Source of the DNA: Actinoplanes missouriensis 431
GTDB lineage: Bacteria; Actinomycetota; Actinomycetes; Mycobacteriales; Micromonosporaceae
NCBI RefSeq assembly: GCF_000284295.1
Contig: NC_017093.1
Location: forward strand, 7,812,001 to 7,876,000
Direction: 5' to 3'
DNA: 64,000 bases
Shown here: in pieces, positions 15,656 through 24,531 of the stretch
Layout: the number at the start of each line of letters is the position of its first letter
How positions within the stretch are numbered: position 1 is the first letter of the stretch
Position numbers and translations under genes: made by a program
The notes under the pieces: generated by a model
The model's database searches: none
Seen by the model: the letters and a program-made list of their open reading frames with translations, nothing else
What the model was told of the DNA's origin: nothing

Positions 15656-18600
15656 TTACTGGGCTTCACCCGGTTTGCGAGGCATCTTCAGCACCTCGAA
15701 CTGGTCGGTGTAGCCGCGCAGAGCGCCCTCCTTGGCCGGCGGCGCGTCGTCGCCGGCCGGCGCCTCCGGGGTTTCCGCGCCCTCCGGCCCCTCGACCGGC
15801 GTGCCGGCCTTGCGGGCCCGCTTGGCCTGCCGCTTCGTCCGCGACTTCTCCTTGCGGTTCTCCACCAGCGTGTAGAGCGTCGGCACCAGCACCAGGGTCA
15901 GCAGCGTCGAGCTGACCAGACCACCGATCACCACGATGGCGAGCGGCTGCGAGATGAAGCCGCCCTCGCCGGTGAGGCCGAGCGCCATCGGGATGAGCGC
16001 GAAGATGGTCGCGATCGCGGTCATCAGGATCGGGCGCAGGCGGTGCCGGCCACCCTCGATCACCGCTTCCTGGACGCCCATGCCGGCCGCCCGGTAGTGG
16101 TTGATCAGGTCCATCAGCACGATCGCGTTGGTGACCACGATGCCGACCAGCATCAGCACACCGATCAGGGCCGGCACGCCGAGCGGGGTTCCGGTGATCA
16201 GCAGCAGGCCGATCGCGCCGGTCGCCGCGAACGGGATCGACACCAGCAGGATGATCGGCTGCAGGATGCTGCGGAACGTCGCGACCATGATGATGAAGAC
16301 GATCGCGATGGCGGCGAGCACGGCGAGGCCGAGCTGCGCGAACGCCTCCTGCTGGTCCGCGCTGACGCCACCGATGGTGTACTCGGCGCCGGCCGGCAGG
16401 TCGAGCGTGTCGAGCTGCTTGGTGAGGTCCTGGTTGACCGCGCTGAGGTTCGACCCGGTGACCGTGCCGGTGACGGTGGCCGTGCGGTTCCCGTCGGTAC
16501 GGGTGATCTGCTCCGGTCCGTCGACCTGCTTCACCTCGGCGACCTGGCCCAGCGGGACCACGCCCTTGGCGGTGGTCAGCGGCAGCGCCTTGAGCGCCGC
16601 CGGGTCGGCCGGCGCGCTGCCGAACGAGATCACCACGTCCTGGCTGGCGCCGTCGACGGTGATCTCACCGGCCGGCGCGGCCCGGAACTGGCCGGCCACG
16701 GCCTGACCGATCTGCGCCTCGGTGAGGCCCGCCTTGGCCGCCGCCTCGCGGTTCACCACCACGTCGAGACGCGGCACGCTGGTCTTGAGGCTGGTGTCCA
16801 CGTCGGTGACGCCGGAGATCCCGGCCATCGCGGCACGCACCTGCTCGGTCGCGTCGCCGAGCACCTTCGTGTCGGCCGCGGTCACCTCGACGGAGAGGCC
16901 GCTGCTGCCGACGCCCGTGCTCTCCTGACCGATCTTGATCTCACCGGCGTCGGTCAGCGCGTCGAACTTCGGGCGCAGTTCGTCGGTGACCTTGCCGGCG
17001 TCGGCGTCCTCGCCGAGGGCCACGCTGTAGGTCGCCGTGGCGGCGCCGCCACCACCGGCGAACGGGTTGCCCGAGCTGCCGCCGACGGTCACCTGGTACG
17101 TGGTGATGTCCGGCTGGTCCGCCAGGATGGCCTCGACCTTCTTGGCCGCCTCGTCCGTCGCCGCCAGGCTGGTGCCGGCCGTCAGTTCCTGGCTGATCGT
17201 GATGCTGTCCTGCCCGGAGTCGTCCAGGAAGTTCGTCTCCAGGCGGGTGGAGAGGGCGAACGTGCCGACGAGAACCAGCACGCCGATCAGCACCGTGGTC
17301 CAGCGCTTCGTGGTGGCGAACTTGATCACCGGCAGGTAGCCGCGCTGCAGCGGGTTGCGCAGTTCCTTCGCCTCGGCGGCCTTGCGGACCTCCTCGGTGT
17401 CGGAACCCGGGGGCGGCGGCTTGAGGAACCAGTACGCGAGCACCGGGACCACGGTCAGCGCCACGAACAGGGAGGCGATCAGCGCCACCGTCACGGTGAT
17501 CGCGAAGGACGAGAAGATCTGTCCGACCAGGCCGCCGACCAGGGCGATCGGGGCGAACACGGCGACCGTGGTGAGCGTCGACGCGGTGACCGCTCCGGAC
17601 ACCTCCTTGACCGCCGCGAGGATGGCGTGGGACTTCTCCTCGCCGTACTCCAGATGTCGTTTGATGTTCTCCAGGACGACGATCGAGTCGTCCACCACCC
17701 GGCCGACCGCGATGGTGAGCGCGCCGAGGGTGAGCAGGTTCAGGGTGTAGTCACCGATCCAGAGCGCGATCAGGGCGATCAGCACCGAGAGCGGGATGGA
17801 GACCGCGGTGACCAGCGTGGAACGCACGCTGAGCAGGAAGACCAGGATCACCACGACGGCCATCACGAGGCCGAGCAGGCCCTCGGTGGTGAGGCTCTCG
17901 ATCGAGCGCTCCACGTACGGCGCCTGGTCGGTGATGACGGTCAGCTTCGCGCCGGAGTCGGCCTCCAGGTCGGCGAGCATGTCGCGGACCTCGTGCGAGA
18001 TGTCGACCGGGTTGCCGTCCGGGCGGGCGGTGACCGCGATGCCGAGGCTGTTCACCCCGTCGGTCCGGGTGTACGACTCGGCGGCCGGCAGCTTGCTCTC
18101 CACCGTCGCGACGTCACCGAGCTTCACCGGGGAGCGGGAGCCGGTCAGGTAGACACTCTTGAGCTGGTCGACCGAGGTGATCGGGGTGCCCACCTGCACG
18201 GTGAGCGACTTGTCGCCCTCGACGACCGCGCCGGCCGGGATGGAGACGCCGTTGGCCTGCAGCACGGTGGTGAGCGACTCCGGGCTGACCCCGGCCGCGC
18301 CCATCTTCGCCAGGTCCGGCGTGATCACGACCTGTTCGGCCCGGGCGCCGGTGACCTGCACGTCGCGGACGCCGGAGATGCCGTTGAGCTCCGGGACCAC
18401 CGTCTCGTTGAGCCGGTTGAGCAGGTCGCTCTCGTCGGAGCCGCCGGTCGCGGCGAGCACGATCGCCGGGATGTCGTCGGTGCCGCCGGCGAAGACCTGC
18501 GGGTCGACGTCGTCCGGAAGCTGCGACTGGATCCGGTTCACCGAGGTGGTGACCTGGTTGACCGCGGACTCGATGTCGGTGCCGAACTCGAAGAGCACGA

Positions 18601-18877
18601 CCACGCTGGACACGTTCTCGCGTGACGTCGACGTCACGCTGTCGATGCCGTCGATCCCCTTGACGGCGTCCTCGATCGGCTTGGTCACCTGCTCCTCGAC
18701 GGCCTCGGGCGAGGCGCCGGGCAGCACCGCGCTCACGAAGGCGGCCGGCAGCTCGATCGAGGGGAAGAGCTGCTGCTTGAGAGACGGGATCGCATAGAGC
18801 CCGAAGCCACTGATCACGATCGCGATCAGGGCGACGAGTCCTCGGTTCTTAAGGCTTAGCCGTGTCAGACCTGACAT
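15656..18877 (-). CDS. RND-family efflux pump permease (AcrB/SwrC-like)
   Basis: A 1073-residue proton-driven exporter with the duplicated RND plan: TM1 at the N-terminus, a large extracytoplasmic porter loop to about residue 340, TM2-6, a second loop, and TM8-12. Proton-relay Asp residues are seen in GRVVDDSIVVLEN of TM4. It is of the stand-alone Gram-positive type (as in Bacillus SwrC): no membrane-fusion or outer-membrane partner is adjacent. The C-terminus is a charged Lys/Arg-then-acidic tail of about 70 residues. ATG start with GGGGGAG ribosome site. The divergent MarR-family gene 114 bp away is the likely regulator. Confidence 0.93.
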   Translation of the reverse strand: MSGLTRLSLKNRGLVALIAIVISGFGLYAIPSLKQQLFPSIELPAAFVSAVLPGASPEAVEEQVTKPIEDAVKGIDGIDSVTSTSRENVSSVVVLFEFGTDIESAVNQVTTSVNRIQSQLPDDVDPQVFAGGTDDIPAIVLAATGGSDESDLLNRLNETVVPELNGISGVRDVQVTGARAEQVVITPDLAKMGAAGVSPESLTTVLQANGVSIPAGAVVEGDKSLTVQVGTPITSVDQLKSVYLTGSRSPVKLGDVATVESKLPAAESYTRTDGVNSLGIAVTARPDGNPVDISHEVRDMLADLEADSGAKLTVITDQAPYVERSIESLTTEGLLGLVMAVVVILVFLLSVRSTLVTAVSIPLSVLIALIALWIGDYTLNLLTLGALTIAVGRVVDDSIVVLENIKRHLEYGEEKSHAILAAVKEVSGAVTASTLTTVAVFAPIALVGGLVGQIFSSFAITVTVALIASLFVALTVVPVLAYWFLKPPPPGSDTEEVRKAAEAKELRNPLQRGYLPVIKFATTKRWTTVLIGVLVLVGTFALSTRLETNFLDDSGQDSITISQELTAGTSLAATDEAAKKVEAILADQPDITTYQVTVGGSSGNPFAGGGGAATATYSVALGEDADAGKVTDELRPKFDALTDAGEIKIGQESTGVGSSGLSVEVTAADTKVLGDATEQVRAAMAGISGVTDVDTSLKTSVPRLDVVVNREAAAKAGLTEAQIGQAVAGQFRAAPAGEITVDGASQDVVISFGSAPADPAALKALPLTTAKGVVPLGQVAEVKQVDGPEQITRTDGNRTATVTGTVTGSNLSAVNQDLTKQLDTLDLPAGAEYTIGGVSADQQEAFAQLGLAVLAAIAIVFIIMVATFRSILQPIILLVSIPFAATGAIGLLLITGTPLGVPALIGVLMLVGIVVTNAIVLMDLINHYRAAGMGVQEAVIEGGRHRLRPILMTAIATIFALIPMALGLTGEGGFISQPLAIVVIGGLVSSTLLTLVLVPTLYTLVENRKEKSRTKRQAKRARKAGTPVEGPEGAETPEAPAGDDAPPAKEGALRGYTDQFEVLKMPRKPGEAQ

Positions 18878-18962
18878 GGGCGCTCCCCCGAGAAAAGTTC
18901 GGTCGATACTGATATTTTGCCTTACACGAACAAACGATTTTCGGCCGGGGCCCGCTGGTACC

Positions 18963-18980
18963 GTCCGAAACCAGACGGAC
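18963..18980. promoter_or_regulatory. Candidate MarR operator between RND pump and regulator
   Basis: The 114-bp divergent region (18878-18991) contains the inverted repeat GTCCG-N8-CGGAC. It is short, so this is only a candidate; the AT-richer block at 18904-18950 probably holds the promoters. Confidence 0.3.
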
Positions 18981-18991
18981 GCGGTCCCGTC

Positions 18992-19522
18992 ATGAGAACG
19001 TCACCATCGAGCAGGTCACCAGAGGAGCAGGCGCTGAGCGAGAAAGAGAAGCTCATCGCAGACATCATGGGCGCGCAGATCCGGCTGCAGCACGTGTTTG
19101 CCGATGACCGGTCCGACCCGCTGTTCACCACTCACCTGACCATGTCGCAGCTGAAGATCCTGCTGCTGCTGGCCCGCCACGGCACGGTCTCCGGCGGAGA
19201 ACTGGCCCGCATGCTCGGCGTCGGCGCGGCCGCCCTGAGCGGCATGATCGACCGCCTGGTGGTGCAAGAGCTGGTGACGCGCACGGAGGATCTGCACGAC
19301 CGGCGCGTACGCCGCATCGGGCTCACCAAGGCCGGCACTGAGGTCATCGAGGACATCATCACCGCGGGCGTCTCCCGGCAGCGCGACCTCCTCAGCCGCC
19401 TCACAGCTGAGGAGCTGTCAGTGGTCGCCCAGGCGATGGACATTCTCCTGCGCGAAGCAGTGGCCGACATCACCACCGCCGCCAACTCCGACCCCGGCCC
19501 CGACCGCGACCTGACGCCCTGA
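18992..19522 (+). CDS. MarR-family transcriptional regulator
   Basis: A 176-residue winged-helix regulator. The helix-turn-helix is around SGGELARMLGVGAAALSGMIDRL, followed by the wing with the MarR-typical DRRVRRIGLTKAG. Such proteins usually repress a neighbouring efflux gene and release DNA on binding a phenolic or drug ligand. It is divergent from the RND pump. I chose the ATG at 18992; an upstream TTG gives a longer and less plausible start, and a ribosome-site-like GAGGAG at about 19020 leaves a later start possible. Confidence 0.88.
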   Translation: MRTSPSSRSPEEQALSEKEKLIADIMGAQIRLQHVFADDRSDPLFTTHLTMSQLKILLLLARHGTVSGGELARMLGVGAAALSGMIDRLVVQELVTRTEDLHDRRVRRIGLTKAGTEVIEDIITAGVSRQRDLLSRLTAEELSVVAQAMDILLREAVADITTAANSDPGPDRDLTP

Positions 19523-19733
19523 CGGGACGGCTCGCAGGGCGACCACCCGCCGGTAGCGAAACCCGCCGAACGGCCGCGCCCACCCACGAAGACCGCGCGG
19601 ACCACACGGGACGACCACGAAAAAAGGAACGGCCCCACTCGTACCAGAGGCGAAGGCGCAAAGCGCAAGAGAAAGTCGAAGCGCGCCCACCGCAACGCGG
19701 GGGTTCGGGGGGCTCGGCCCCCCCCCGGCAGAC
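19523..19733. other. Non-coding stretch between marR and the tRNA terminator
   Basis: No gene supported. Reading frames here are compositionally odd, with no ribosome site and no family resemblance. It contains an A-run (near 19620), a purine-rich tract and a G8/C8 pair (GGGGGGCTCGGCCCCCC near 19710) that can form a hairpin. Confidence 0.5.
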
Positions 19734-19738
19734 AAAAC

Positions 19739-19780
19739 GAGGCGGCCCGGTTCGCGCGTTCCGCGAACACAAACCGCCTC
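19739..19780 (-). terminator. Terminator of tRNA-Arg
   Basis: A stem GAGGCGG (19739-19745) / CCGCCTC (19774-19780) enclosing an internal GTTCGCG/CGCGAAC-type stem, followed on the minus strand by GTTTTG. It lies 8 bp beyond the mature tRNA 3' end. Confidence 0.75.
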
Positions 19781-19787
19781 CGACTCG

Positions 19788-19859
19788 TGCCCCCGGCAGG
19801 ATTCGAACCTGCGCTTTCGCCTCCGGAGGGCGACGCTCTATCCCCTGAGCTACGGGGGC
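19788..19859 (-). tRNA. tRNA-Arg (anticodon CCG)
   Basis: On the minus strand the acceptor GCCCCCG pairs with CGGGGGC. The D-arm is GCTCAGGGGATAGAGC, the anticodon stem TCGCC/GGCGA encloses loop CTCCGGA (anticodon CCG, reading CGG), and the T-arm is GCAGGTTCGAATCCTGC. Discriminator A; CCA is not encoded. CGG is a major Arg codon in such GC-rich genomes. Confidence 0.95.
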
Positions 19860-19925
19860 CCAGTGGTTCAGAACTCTAGCAGGCCCGCCGGAACCATCGC
19901 CAATCGGTTCCGGCGGTGTCGCCCG

Positions 19926-20591
19926 TCAGCTCGCCTGAGCCTTCTTGAGCAGGGAATCGATCAGTTGGATCTCGCCCTGCTGCGCGGTCACCATGCTCTC
20001 CGCGATCCAGTCGACGTTCTCGTTGCCGGAGAGCTCGACGCCTTCCTGTGCCATGTGCACGCCGCCGACGTGATGGGCGCGCATCAGGGTGAGGAACTGG
20101 ACGTCGAGGTCCTTGCCGGTGGCCTTGCGGAGCGCGGCCATCTGCTCGGGGGTGGCCATGCCGGGCATCAGGCCGTTGACGATCGAACCGTCGGAGCCGG
20201 GGATCCAGGCCATCGGCTCGGCCGTGCCGGTCGGCGAGAGGTCCCAGTCGCGCAGCCAGGACTGCATGTAGCCGATCTGGCCCTGCTGCGTGGTGGCGAT
20301 GTCCGCGGCCAGCGTCACGACATCCGGGTTGGTGGAGCCGGCGTGGGCGATCATCGCCATCTCCACGGCCTGGGCGTGATGGGTGGACATGTCGCGCAGG
20401 AAGCCTGCCTCGACCGAGTCGTCGCCGGGGTGGCGGAGACCGGGGACGACCAGACCCGTCCCGATGCCGAGGATCAGGCCAACGAGGAGCGTGGCGACCG
20501 CGAGGTACCCGAACCGGCGTTGCGGGGCGCCGCCCGCCTCGGACGCGTCGGCCGACGCGTCCGGAGCGGAGGGCTGAACTTCCGAGATCAT
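19926..20591 (-). CDS. DUF305 family membrane-anchored protein
   Basis: A 221-residue protein: a short cytoplasmic N-terminus, one transmembrane segment (about 27-48), and an extracytoplasmic helical DUF305 domain with paired His motifs (THHAQAVEMA and RAHHVGGVHMA) that give a ferritin-like four-helix fold and probably bind metal. The family often appears in copper-resistance contexts, but no copper genes are here. The ATG overlaps the stop of the DUF3105 gene (ATGA), so translation is coupled and the two probably work together at the membrane. The start was set by that overlap. Confidence 0.88.
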   Translation of the reverse strand: MISEVQPSAPDASADASEAGGAPQRRFGYLAVATLLVGLILGIGTGLVVPGLRHPGDDSVEAGFLRDMSTHHAQAVEMAMIAHAGSTNPDVVTLAADIATTQQGQIGYMQSWLRDWDLSPTGTAEPMAWIPGSDGSIVNGLMPGMATPEQMAALRKATGKDLDVQFLTLMRAHHVGGVHMAQEGVELSGNENVDWIAESMVTAQQGEIQLIDSLLKKAQAS

Positions 20592-21397
20592 CCGGTCGGG
20601 GAGTCCATCTGCGTGCCGTTGCTGCCGGCGGCGATCGGTCCGGTGCTGGTGTTGCCGCTCGAGCAAGCCGCGCCGGGCTCCATCGAGGCCTTGACCCGGG
20701 TGGCGCGCATGAAGTCGTCGATCCGGCTGTCGTCCGCGCTGTCGACCTTGAGCTGGTAGCCCCAGACCTGAACCGAGATGTTCTTGTCCAGGTTCGCGAT
20801 CGGGGACATGAAGGTGTACTCCTTGCCCTCGACCTTCGACTTCAGCTTCTCCACCTGGTCGGCGGCGAGGCCCTGCTTGTAGGTGATCCAGACCGCGCCG
20901 TGCTCGAGGCTGTGCACCGCGTGCTCGTTGGCGATCGGCTCGGTGTAGACGTCACCCATGCAGTTCTGCCAGGTGGCGTTGTGCGCGCCGCCGACCGGCG
21001 GGTTGGTCACGTAGGTCTGCGCACCCTCCTTGTGGGTGCGGTCGTCGATCTGCGGGTTCTTCTGGGCGCGGTAGTCGACGACGCCCTCGATCGCGGTGGT
21101 CTGCTCCTCCCACGGCTTGCTGCCCTGGACCGAGGCGAAGACGCCGTAGCCGATGATGCCGGCGGCGATGAGGACGACGGCGCCGGCGACCGCGATCGGA
21201 CCCCAGTTGCGCCCGCCGCTGACCTTGACCGGCGTGACCGGCTTGCGGCCCTTGCCCTTGCCACCCTTGCCCGCGGGGCGGTTGCCGCCGGGCCGGTTGG
21301 TCGCGGACTTGCCGGCGGGCGGCTTGCCCTGGCCGGTCGTCTTGCCGACCTTGACGGTGGACGGGACCCGTTCGGGACCCGGCGTGCTCATGCTCAT
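20588..21397 (-). CDS. DUF3105 family membrane-anchored protein
   Basis: A 269-residue protein with a basic Lys/Gly/Pro-rich cytoplasmic head (about 1-65), one transmembrane segment (about 68-90), and a DUF3105 extracytoplasmic domain containing THKEG, PPVGGAH and HSLEHGAVWI motifs with conserved His. The function of the family is unknown; the His cluster suggests metal binding. It is first in a two-gene operon with the DUF305 gene (4-bp overlap), a pairing recurrent in actinobacteria. It is divergent from argS. ATG at 21397, or two codons later at 21391. Confidence 0.85.
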   Translation of the reverse strand: MSMSTPGPERVPSTVKVGKTTGQGKPPAGKSATNRPGGNRPAGKGGKGKGRKPVTPVKVSGGRNWGPIAVAGAVVLIAAGIIGYGVFASVQGSKPWEEQTTAIEGVVDYRAQKNPQIDDRTHKEGAQTYVTNPPVGGAHNATWQNCMGDVYTEPIANEHAVHSLEHGAVWITYKQGLAADQVEKLKSKVEGKEYTFMSPIANLDKNISVQVWGYQLKVDSADDSRIDDFMRATRVKASMEPGAACSSGNTSTGPIAAGSNGTQMDSPTG

Positions 21398-21484
21398 CGC
21401 GCCTCGTCGATTCGTAAAAGAGAGAAAGGGGCGGGGCTCGGGTGGCCGCCGAACGCCGAAGTCTACCCCCGATAGCATGGCCGG

Positions 21485-23143
21485 GTGACTCCCGCCAACC
21501 TCGCTGACACCGTTCTCTCAGCTGCTCGTGCCGTATTCGAGACGCGCGGTCTCGACATCGCGGCGCTGCCCGCCACCACGGCGGTGGAGCGTCCGCGCAA
21601 CCCCGAGCACGGCGACTACGCCTCGACGATCGCCCTGCAGGTCGGCAAGAAGGTGGGGGTGGCGCCGCGCGAGCTGGCCGCCGACCTCGCCGAGGAGCTG
21701 GGACGACGCCCGGGGATCAAGTCGGTGGAGATCGCCGGTCCGGGCTTCCTGAACATCCGGCTGGACGCGGCCGCGGCCGGCGTGCTGGCCCGCGACATCG
21801 TCCTCGCCGGTTCAGCCTACGGCCGGACCGAGAAGCTCGCCGGTGAGCGGATCAACCTGGAGTTCGTCTCGGCGAACCCGACCGGTCCGGTGCACATCGG
21901 CGGCGTCCGGTGGGCGGCGGTCGGCGACGCGCTGTCCCGGCTGCTGCGCACGGCGGGGGCCGAGGTCGGCACCGAGTACTACTTCAACGACGCGGGCTCG
22001 CAGATCGACAGGTTCGCCCGGTCGCTGCTCGCCGCCGCGAAGGGCGAGCCGGCGCCGGAGGACGGGTACGGCGGCGCGTACATCGCCGAGATCGCGGCCG
22101 AGGTGGTCACGAAGTCGCCCGGGGTGCTGGATTCAGCGGATCCTCAGGAGATCTTCAGGCAGATCGGCGTCGAGCTGATGTTCGCCGAGATCAAGAAGTC
22201 GCTGGCCGACTTCGGTGTCCGGTTCGACACGTACTTCAACGAGAAGGACCTGCACGACCGGGGTGAGCTGCAGGAGGCTCTGGACCGGCTGCGCGAGCAG
22301 GGGCACGTCTTCGAGTCGGACGGCGCGACCTGGCTGCGCACCACGGACTTCGGTGACGACAAGGACCGGGTGCTGCGCAAGTCCGACGGCGACTGGACGT
22401 ACTTCGCCGCCGACTGCGCCTACTACCTGGACAAGCGCAAGCGCGGCTTCGACCGGGTCGTGATCATGCTGGGCGCCGACCACCACGGCTACATCGGCCG
22501 GATGAAGGCGATGGCGGCGTGCTTCGGCGACGACCCGTCGAAGAACCTGGAGATCCTGATCGGCCAGCTGGTCAACCTGGTGCGTGACGGCGAGCCGGTG
22601 CGGATGAGCAAGCGGGCCGGCACGGTGGTCACGCTGGAGGACTTCGTCGACGCGCTCGGCGTGGACGCGACCCGGTACGCCCTCGCCCGGTACTCCAGCG
22701 ACTCCCCGATCGACATCGACATCGACCTGTGGACGAGCGCGAGCCGGGAGAACCCGGTCTACTACGTGCAGTACGTGGCGGCGCGGACCGCGAGCGTCGC
22801 GCGGAACGCCGCCGATGCCGGGCTCGTCCGCACGGACGACTTCAAGCCCGAGCTCCTCGCGCACGACAAGGAGAACGAGCTCCTCAAGACGCTGGGCGAA
22901 TACCCGGAGACGGTGGCCTTCGCCGCGCAGCACCGCGAGCCGCACCACGTCGCCCGCCTGCTGGAGAAGATCGCCGGGGCGTACCACCGCTTCTACGACG
23001 AGCCGGCCTGCCGGATCACCCCCAAGGGCGACGAGCCGATCACCGACGGGCACCGCGCGCGGCTCTGGCTCAACGACGCCACCCGTACGGTGATCGCGAA
23101 CGGGTTGTCCCTGCTCGGCGTCTCGGCCCCGGAGAGGATGTAG
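21485..23143 (+). CDS. argS: Arginyl-tRNA synthetase
   Basis: A class I synthetase of 552 residues that charges tRNA-Arg. The HIGH-type motif is HIGG (about 137-140), the KMSKR-type motif is RMSKRAG near 373, and there is the ArgRS-specific N-terminal additive domain (first 110 residues) and the C-terminal anticodon-binding DALR domain ending in SAPERM. GTG start. It begins the cluster argS-lysA-hom-thrC, with lysA two bases downstream. The tRNA-Arg(CCG) gene it serves lies 1.6 kb away, probably by coincidence. Confidence 0.97.
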   Translation: MTPANLADTVLSAARAVFETRGLDIAALPATTAVERPRNPEHGDYASTIALQVGKKVGVAPRELAADLAEELGRRPGIKSVEIAGPGFLNIRLDAAAAGVLARDIVLAGSAYGRTEKLAGERINLEFVSANPTGPVHIGGVRWAAVGDALSRLLRTAGAEVGTEYYFNDAGSQIDRFARSLLAAAKGEPAPEDGYGGAYIAEIAAEVVTKSPGVLDSADPQEIFRQIGVELMFAEIKKSLADFGVRFDTYFNEKDLHDRGELQEALDRLREQGHVFESDGATWLRTTDFGDDKDRVLRKSDGDWTYFAADCAYYLDKRKRGFDRVVIMLGADHHGYIGRMKAMAACFGDDPSKNLEILIGQLVNLVRDGEPVRMSKRAGTVVTLEDFVDALGVDATRYALARYSSDSPIDIDIDLWTSASRENPVYYVQYVAARTASVARNAADAGLVRTDDFKPELLAHDKENELLKTLGEYPETVAFAAQHREPHHVARLLEKIAGAYHRFYDEPACRITPKGDEPITDGHRARLWLNDATRTVIANGLSLLGVSAPERM

Positions 23144-23145
23144 GC

Positions 23146-24531
23146 ATGCGCGCACACGAGGCCGGGGCCCTGCACGGCGACCTCGGCAGTCGCGGGCCCG
23201 CCTGGCTGCGCAACCCGGAGGACGTGAACGCGCTGGTCCCGCAGCTGTGGCCGCGGACCGTCACGCGCACCCCCGAGGGTGGCCTGAGCGTCGGCGGCGT
23301 GAGCGTCACCGAGCTGGCCGCCGACTACGGCACCCCGGCGTACCTGCTGGACGAGGACGACCTGCGGGCCCGGTGCCGGGACTTCAAGGCGGCGTTCGCG
23401 GGCGCCGACGTCTACTACGCGGGCAAGTCGTTCCTCTGCAAGGCCGTGGTGCGGGCGGTCGAGGAGGAGGGTCTCTTCCTGGACGTCTGCTCGGGCGGCG
23501 AGCTGGCGGTGGCGCTGGCGGCCGGCTTCCCGCCGGAGCGGCTCGGCTTCCACGGCAACAACAAGTCGGTGCGCGAGCTGGAGCGGGCGCTCGAGGCCGG
23601 GGTCGGCCGGATCATCGTCGACTCGTTCGACGAGATCGCCCGGTTGACGGAGTTGTCCCGCACGTCGGGTAAGCGCCCCGGTGTGCTCATCCGCGTGACG
23701 GTCGGTGTCGAGGCACACACCCACGAGTTCATCGCGACCGCCCACGAGGACCAGAAGTTCGGCTTCTCGCTGGCCGGCGGCGCGGCGTTCGCGGCCGCCG
23801 CGCGGATCCTCGACGACGGCGTGCTCGACCTGCGCGGCCTGCACTCGCACATCGGCTCGCAGATCTTCGACACCAGCGGGTTCGAGGTGGCCGCCCGGCG
23901 GATCCTGGAACTGCAGGCGCAGATCCGGGACGCGCGCGGCGTCGAGCTGCCCGAGCTGGACCTCGGTGGCGGCTTCGGCATCGCGTACACCACGCAGGAC
24001 AACCCCTCCACGCCCGGCGACCTGGCCAAGCGGATCAACAAGATCGTCGAGTCGGAGTGCGAGCTGGCGTCGCTGCGCGTGCCGCACCTGTCGATCGAGC
24101 CGGGCCGGGCCATCGTCGGCCCCGCCGTCTTCACCCTGTACGAGGTCGGCACGGTCAAGGACGTCGACGGCATCCGCACCTACGTGAGCGTCGACGGCGG
24201 GATGAGCGACAACATCCGTACCGCGCTCTACGACGCGTCCTACTCGGCCACGCTGGCGAACCGGAGTTCCGCGGCGGAGCCGATGCTCGCCCGCGTTGTG
24301 GGAAAACATTGTGAGTCCGGGGACATCGTCGTGAAGGATGAATTCCTGCCCGCTGACGTGCAGCCCGGAGATCTTGTTGCGGTGCCGGGCACCGGCGCCT
24401 ACTGCCGGAGCATGGCCAGCAACTACAACCACGTTCCTCGGCCGCCCGTGGTGGCGGTGCGCGACGGCGCGGCACGCGTCATCGTGCGGCGCGAGACCGA
24501 GGACGACCTGCTTGCATTGGATGTTGGATGA
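23146..24531 (+). CDS. lysA: Diaminopimelate decarboxylase
   Basis: The PLP enzyme (fold III) that converts meso-diaminopimelate to L-lysine, the last step of lysine synthesis. 461 residues; the PLP-binding Lys94 is in YYAGKSFL, the HSHIGSQ motif binds phosphate, and GGGFGIAYT and ACRSM-like CRSM motifs complete the site. ATG starts two bases after the argS stop. The 3' end overlaps hom by 4 bp (ATGA). The argS-lysA-hom arrangement is typical of actinobacteria. Confidence 0.96.
   Translation: MRAHEAGALHGDLGSRGPAWLRNPEDVNALVPQLWPRTVTRTPEGGLSVGGVSVTELAADYGTPAYLLDEDDLRARCRDFKAAFAGADVYYAGKSFLCKAVVRAVEEEGLFLDVCSGGELAVALAAGFPPERLGFHGNNKSVRELERALEAGVGRIIVDSFDEIARLTELSRTSGKRPGVLIRVTVGVEAHTHEFIATAHEDQKFGFSLAGGAAFAAAARILDDGVLDLRGLHSHIGSQIFDTSGFEVAARRILELQAQIRDARGVELPELDLGGGFGIAYTTQDNPSTPGDLAKRINKIVESECELASLRVPHLSIEPGRAIVGPAVFTLYEVGTVKDVDGIRTYVSVDGGMSDNIRTALYDASYSATLANRSSAAEPMLARVVGKHCESGDIVVKDEFLPADVQPGDLVAVPGTGAYCRSMASNYNHVPRPPVVAVRDGAARVIVRRETEDDLLALDVG

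Noticed and set aside
14222..18625. A 1467-codon plus-strand frame across thrB, MFS and RND genes
   Set aside because: It is antisense to three confidently identified genes, and its composition is Arg/Gly/His/Asp repeats typical of shadow frames.
18917..18991. Upstream TTG start for the MarR gene
   Set aside because: It would add 25 residues with no family similarity and cover the divergent promoter region.
19132..19787. Long minus-strand reading frames beside marR and before the tRNA
   Set aside because: They lie antisense to marR or run through low-complexity and hairpin sequence, lack ribosome sites, and show no family signature.
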